Positions 61,808 through 64,000 of a stretch of DNA of 64,000 nt are shown here, one piece after another. The stretch spans positions 124,001-188,000 of the forward strand of contig NZ_JAQVBV010000002.1 of assembly GCF_028690125.1 (NCBI RefSeq). Reading direction: 5' to 3'. Under the pieces are notes generated by a model. The model saw only the letters and a program-made list of their open reading frames with translations, was not told where the DNA came from and searched no databases. Position numbers and translations under genes: made by a program. How positions within the stretch are numbered: the first letter of the stretch is position 1; every line of letters starts with the position of its first letter. This stretch comes from Bacteroides sp. (GTDB lineage: Bacteria; Bacteroidota; Bacteroidia; Bacteroidales; Bacteroidaceae).

Positions 61808-63610
61808 TTACAAAGATAATATGTATTCTTCCAATTCTTCCAGCTCCTTCTCGGTTACAGGCTTCTTTGGTCCGTGAACTTTCAACATATCCTTCATTGA
61901 ATAACAACGTCCGTCATAAAGATAAGGAGCTGTACGCCAGCATTCATTCAATGCAGGAACGTCCATCTTCAATCCTTTGTCGGGTCCGGTAGTCCATCCT
62001 ACCTGATATTGTTTCAGGTCGGTATAATATTCTCCCGAGTGACAAGCGGCACAGTTCTCTTCAAAAATCTTTTTTCCTTGCTTTGCCTTCTTAGAAAGTT
62101 TTCCATTTTCGAGATAAGGACTGGGCAACGGTTTCAGTGATTTCAGATATTCATCGATAGCTTCATAAACCTCGTCTTCACTCTCTCCAAACAAAATATA
62201 TTTCACCCCTGAGCGTACAGCTGTTTCAGCATCTTTACGGATACCGGTCACCATACAAGGAGGAGTCTGATGTGAAAGCAACAATGTCTTTGTATTCTTC
62301 GGATTTCCCATGCCATCGTTCAGCAAATCCCAATTGAGTCCGTCGATACGAGCATCGTTCGGATGACAGGTAGCACAGCTTTGCCAATTCTGGAAGCTAA
62401 GCGTTGCGTCATGGAAATACATATCACCTTTACCTACTTTCGTAAATGCCAATGGTGCACCCAGAACCTGTGTCTTTACATTTTTACCGTTCAAATCCAT
62501 AGATACCAATTCCGAAGTGTAATAATTGGCTGTATAAATTTTATCTCCGGTAGCTACCACCGAACGGGGACCTTTTCCCTGAGTCGGAATAAAGTCGCGG
62601 ATTCCATATAAGAATCCCGCATCGTTCGGTATGTTTCCCCATGATTTCATAGAAGGAGTAACCAGTTCACCTTGCTTTGCCTTCGCAATACGCTCATGCA
62701 TCGCAATCCGGTCAATACGAACCAATTCCTGACTACCGGAAGCTGCAACTATAATCTGCTTGTTATCCGGCGTAACCGTAACTGTCCAAGGATTCGCTGC
62801 TCCCTTCTGTGGAGTATCCAATAAAACGGAAGTCAGTAACTTCTTCTCCTTCAGATCAATTATAGATAGCGTATTGGTCGCCATCCAACCTCTATCCAAT
62901 TGATTGGTTGGCAACTGATAACGAGCGATTAAATGCGTAACATATGCATACGCACGATTCTTATCTACAGCTATCGACTTGACATCCGTAGAGCCGTTCG
63001 GCAACATAATACGACCTTCAACTTTCTTTGAAAGGACATCCACGATATCCAATTGTGCAGCAATTGGGTAAGCAGTAGAAGGCATTTCAGGCATATTATT
63101 TCCAACCAGCAGACAAGAATCGCCGGCAAAAGAAACCATTGCTACCGGTTCACGTCCGATAGCCAGTTTGTTCACCACTTTACGATTAGACAGATTCACT
63201 TCCCAAAGTTCATTGTTGAACCGCTGGGTGATCCAAAGAGAATTTGTCAACGGATTGTACAATATATCCGAAGGAGTAGCTCCGCTCTTTGTATTGGAAA
63301 GTATAGAAAGTTTCTTTCCGTCCAGTTCATACATCATACCCGAATTTCCGTCACAGACAACCCAAAGTTTACCGGACGGATCTTGCGTCATAGCATTCAC
63401 CGGAGAAGAGAAAGTTACTTTTTGTTCGATGTCCTGACCATCAGGTGAAATCTTCATCAGCTCGTTTCCTGCCCTGTTCGTCACGAACAGGGATTTTCCG
63501 TTATCAGCCAGAAACAGATGATCCGGCGAGACTGTAGTAGCAGATTCTTTCCCACTAGTACAGAGAAGTATAGTAGCAACGATACTAACAGGTATCAATA
63601 TCTTTTTCAT
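61808..63610 (-). CDS. YncE-like propeller fused to di-haem (MauG/CcpA-like) cytochrome c
   Basis: 600 aa. Signal peptide (MKKILIPVSIVATILLC). Residues 25-380 are a YncE-type beta-propeller (DNGKSLFVTNRAGNELMKIS, PDNKQIIVAASGSQELVRID). Residues 390-600 are a cytochrome c domain with two haem sites, CATCH and CAACH, and the peroxidase-type stretch ECWRTAPYLYDGR near the end. This is like MauG/CcpA-family di-haem enzymes, which oxidise protein or small-molecule substrates. The ATG overlaps the upstream stop. A dedicated haem-attachment gene (57326-59740) is in the same operon. Confidence 0.85.
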   Translation of the reverse strand: MKKILIPVSIVATILLCTSGKESATTVSPDHLFLADNGKSLFVTNRAGNELMKISPDGQDIEQKVTFSSPVNAMTQDPSGKLWVVCDGNSGMMYELDGKKLSILSNTKSGATPSDILYNPLTNSLWITQRFNNELWEVNLSNRKVVNKLAIGREPVAMVSFAGDSCLLVGNNMPEMPSTAYPIAAQLDIVDVLSKKVEGRIMLPNGSTDVKSIAVDKNRAYAYVTHLIARYQLPTNQLDRGWMATNTLSIIDLKEKKLLTSVLLDTPQKGAANPWTVTVTPDNKQIIVAASGSQELVRIDRIAMHERIAKAKQGELVTPSMKSWGNIPNDAGFLYGIRDFIPTQGKGPRSVVATGDKIYTANYYTSELVSMDLNGKNVKTQVLGAPLAFTKVGKGDMYFHDATLSFQNWQSCATCHPNDARIDGLNWDLLNDGMGNPKNTKTLLLSHQTPPCMVTGIRKDAETAVRSGVKYILFGESEDEVYEAIDEYLKSLKPLPSPYLENGKLSKKAKQGKKIFEENCAACHSGEYYTDLKQYQVGWTTGPDKGLKMDVPALNECWRTAPYLYDGRCYSMKDMLKVHGPKKPVTEKELEELEEYILSL

Positions 63611-64000
63611 TTTTTCTGTTGTTTAGTTTGAAGAGATTGAATGTACTGACGAATGTTTTCACGATCTTCCTCACGGGCAGCCTTTCGTTTATTATCGTAA
63701 CGATCATAAAACTCACGATCTTTATCTGACCAGTTATTTGCTTCACGATAATCTCCGATTTGAGGAACGAGCAAATCAATCCAAAGAGAGACTTTACGTA
63801 TTTCCTGTGGAGTCAGCTTTGTACCGCCATGTCCATTTTCCAGACGCTTAATCAGATTACTCTTATTGGACCCGGCAAAATAGGGTGGTAACAAGGTCGG
63901 TTCGGACAACGAACTGATCCAATTTACTTCCGGATGATGCGCATCCCCTCTCCATGCTCTGTCAGGTCCATCCGGACGGGCATGAGTCAGACTCAGATAA
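63607..64000 (-). CDS. C-terminal part of an HZS-alpha-like protein, N-terminus off the window
   Basis: Open to the right edge; the visible 130 residues read YLSLTHARPDGPDRAWRGDA then HHPEVNW, LLPPYFAGSNKSNLIKRLEN, LTPQEIRKVSLWIDLLVPQI and a charged tail. The pattern P-x-x-x-GS-x-x-S-x-L, then GH, then WIDLLVP, resembles the C-terminus of hydrazine-synthase-alpha-like multidomain proteins of planctomycetes and Bacteroidetes. That resemblance is from memory. The start lies outside. It overlaps the next gene's ATG (AATGA), so it is part of the same operon. Confidence 0.55.
   Translation of the reverse strand, partial: YLSLTHARPDGPDRAWRGDAHHPEVNWISSLSEPTLLPPYFAGSNKSNLIKRLENGHGGTKLTPQEIRKVSLWIDLLVPQIGDYREANNWSDKDREFYDRYDNKRKAAREEDRENIRQYIQSLQTKQQKK

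Overview
The window looks like a chromosomal segment of a gut Bacteroides (Bacteroidota). The evidence is a SusC/SusD pair, a fimbrillin-like lipoprotein, DUF5020, a histone H1-like small protein, a Bacteroidetes-type sigma/anti-sigma pair and many upstream boxes of the form TAnnTTTG, the Bacteroides -7 element. Base composition is moderate to low GC. Three stretches look AT-rich or accessory: 1-5300, 47600-49400 and 50500-54300. I cannot name the species.

Layout. 1-5005: two overlapping minus-strand genes with the same plan (TIR-like domain, helical linker, one membrane helix, Sel1/TPR-like repeats); the first runs off the left edge. 5324-18958: mostly housekeeping or conserved genes (MaoC-like hydratase, SGNH hydrolase, RluA-type pseudouridine synthase, fimbrillin-like lipoprotein, MATE exporter, YgbA-like protein, TrkH, SDR, GNAT, TIGR01777 epimerase fused to a lipocalin, Nei-like glycosylase, lytic transglycosylase, Kv-type channel, DUF2809). 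19194-26989: a TIGR03915/TIGR03916 DNA-metabolism pair, histone-like protein, AlbA_2 protein, alanine/glycine symporter and a large KamA-like radical SAM protein. 26986-33895: nucleobase permease, DUF5020 outer-membrane protein and a SusD/SusC pair. 34019-35125: UDG-like protein, ArsC/Spx-like protein and tRNA-Trp. 35206-40556: papain-like peptidase, then a divergent module of a vWA protein and an ECF sigma/anti-sigma pair. 40569-47619: DUF418, pdxY-lutCBA, queE-queD, DUF454 and a nucleosidase-like protein.

47620-51615 is gene-poor. It holds a secreted protein with an internal duplication, short relic frames, a cold-shock-domain/RRM operon with a long leader, and a decayed gene resembling the DUF3987 proteins of Bacteroides mobile regions. 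A DUF4062-coiled-coil-TPR gene follows (51616-54018), then an acyltransferase and a clan GH-D-like hydrolase.

57326-64000 (minus strand) is a tight operon: a C-terminal fragment resembling HZS-alpha-type proteins, a beta-propeller/di-haem cytochrome, a second beta-propeller, a RidA/chorismatase-like protein and a fused ResB-CcsA cytochrome c assembly protein. It reads as a self-contained periplasmic c-type cytochrome system.

The strongest candidates for undescribed systems are the TIR-TM-Sel1 pair, the di-haem cytochrome operon, the sigma/anti-sigma/vWA module whose three parts share a TonB-plug-like motif, and the DUF4062-TPR gene beside a mobile-element relic. Two separate 22-bp-period palindromic arrays are also unexplained.
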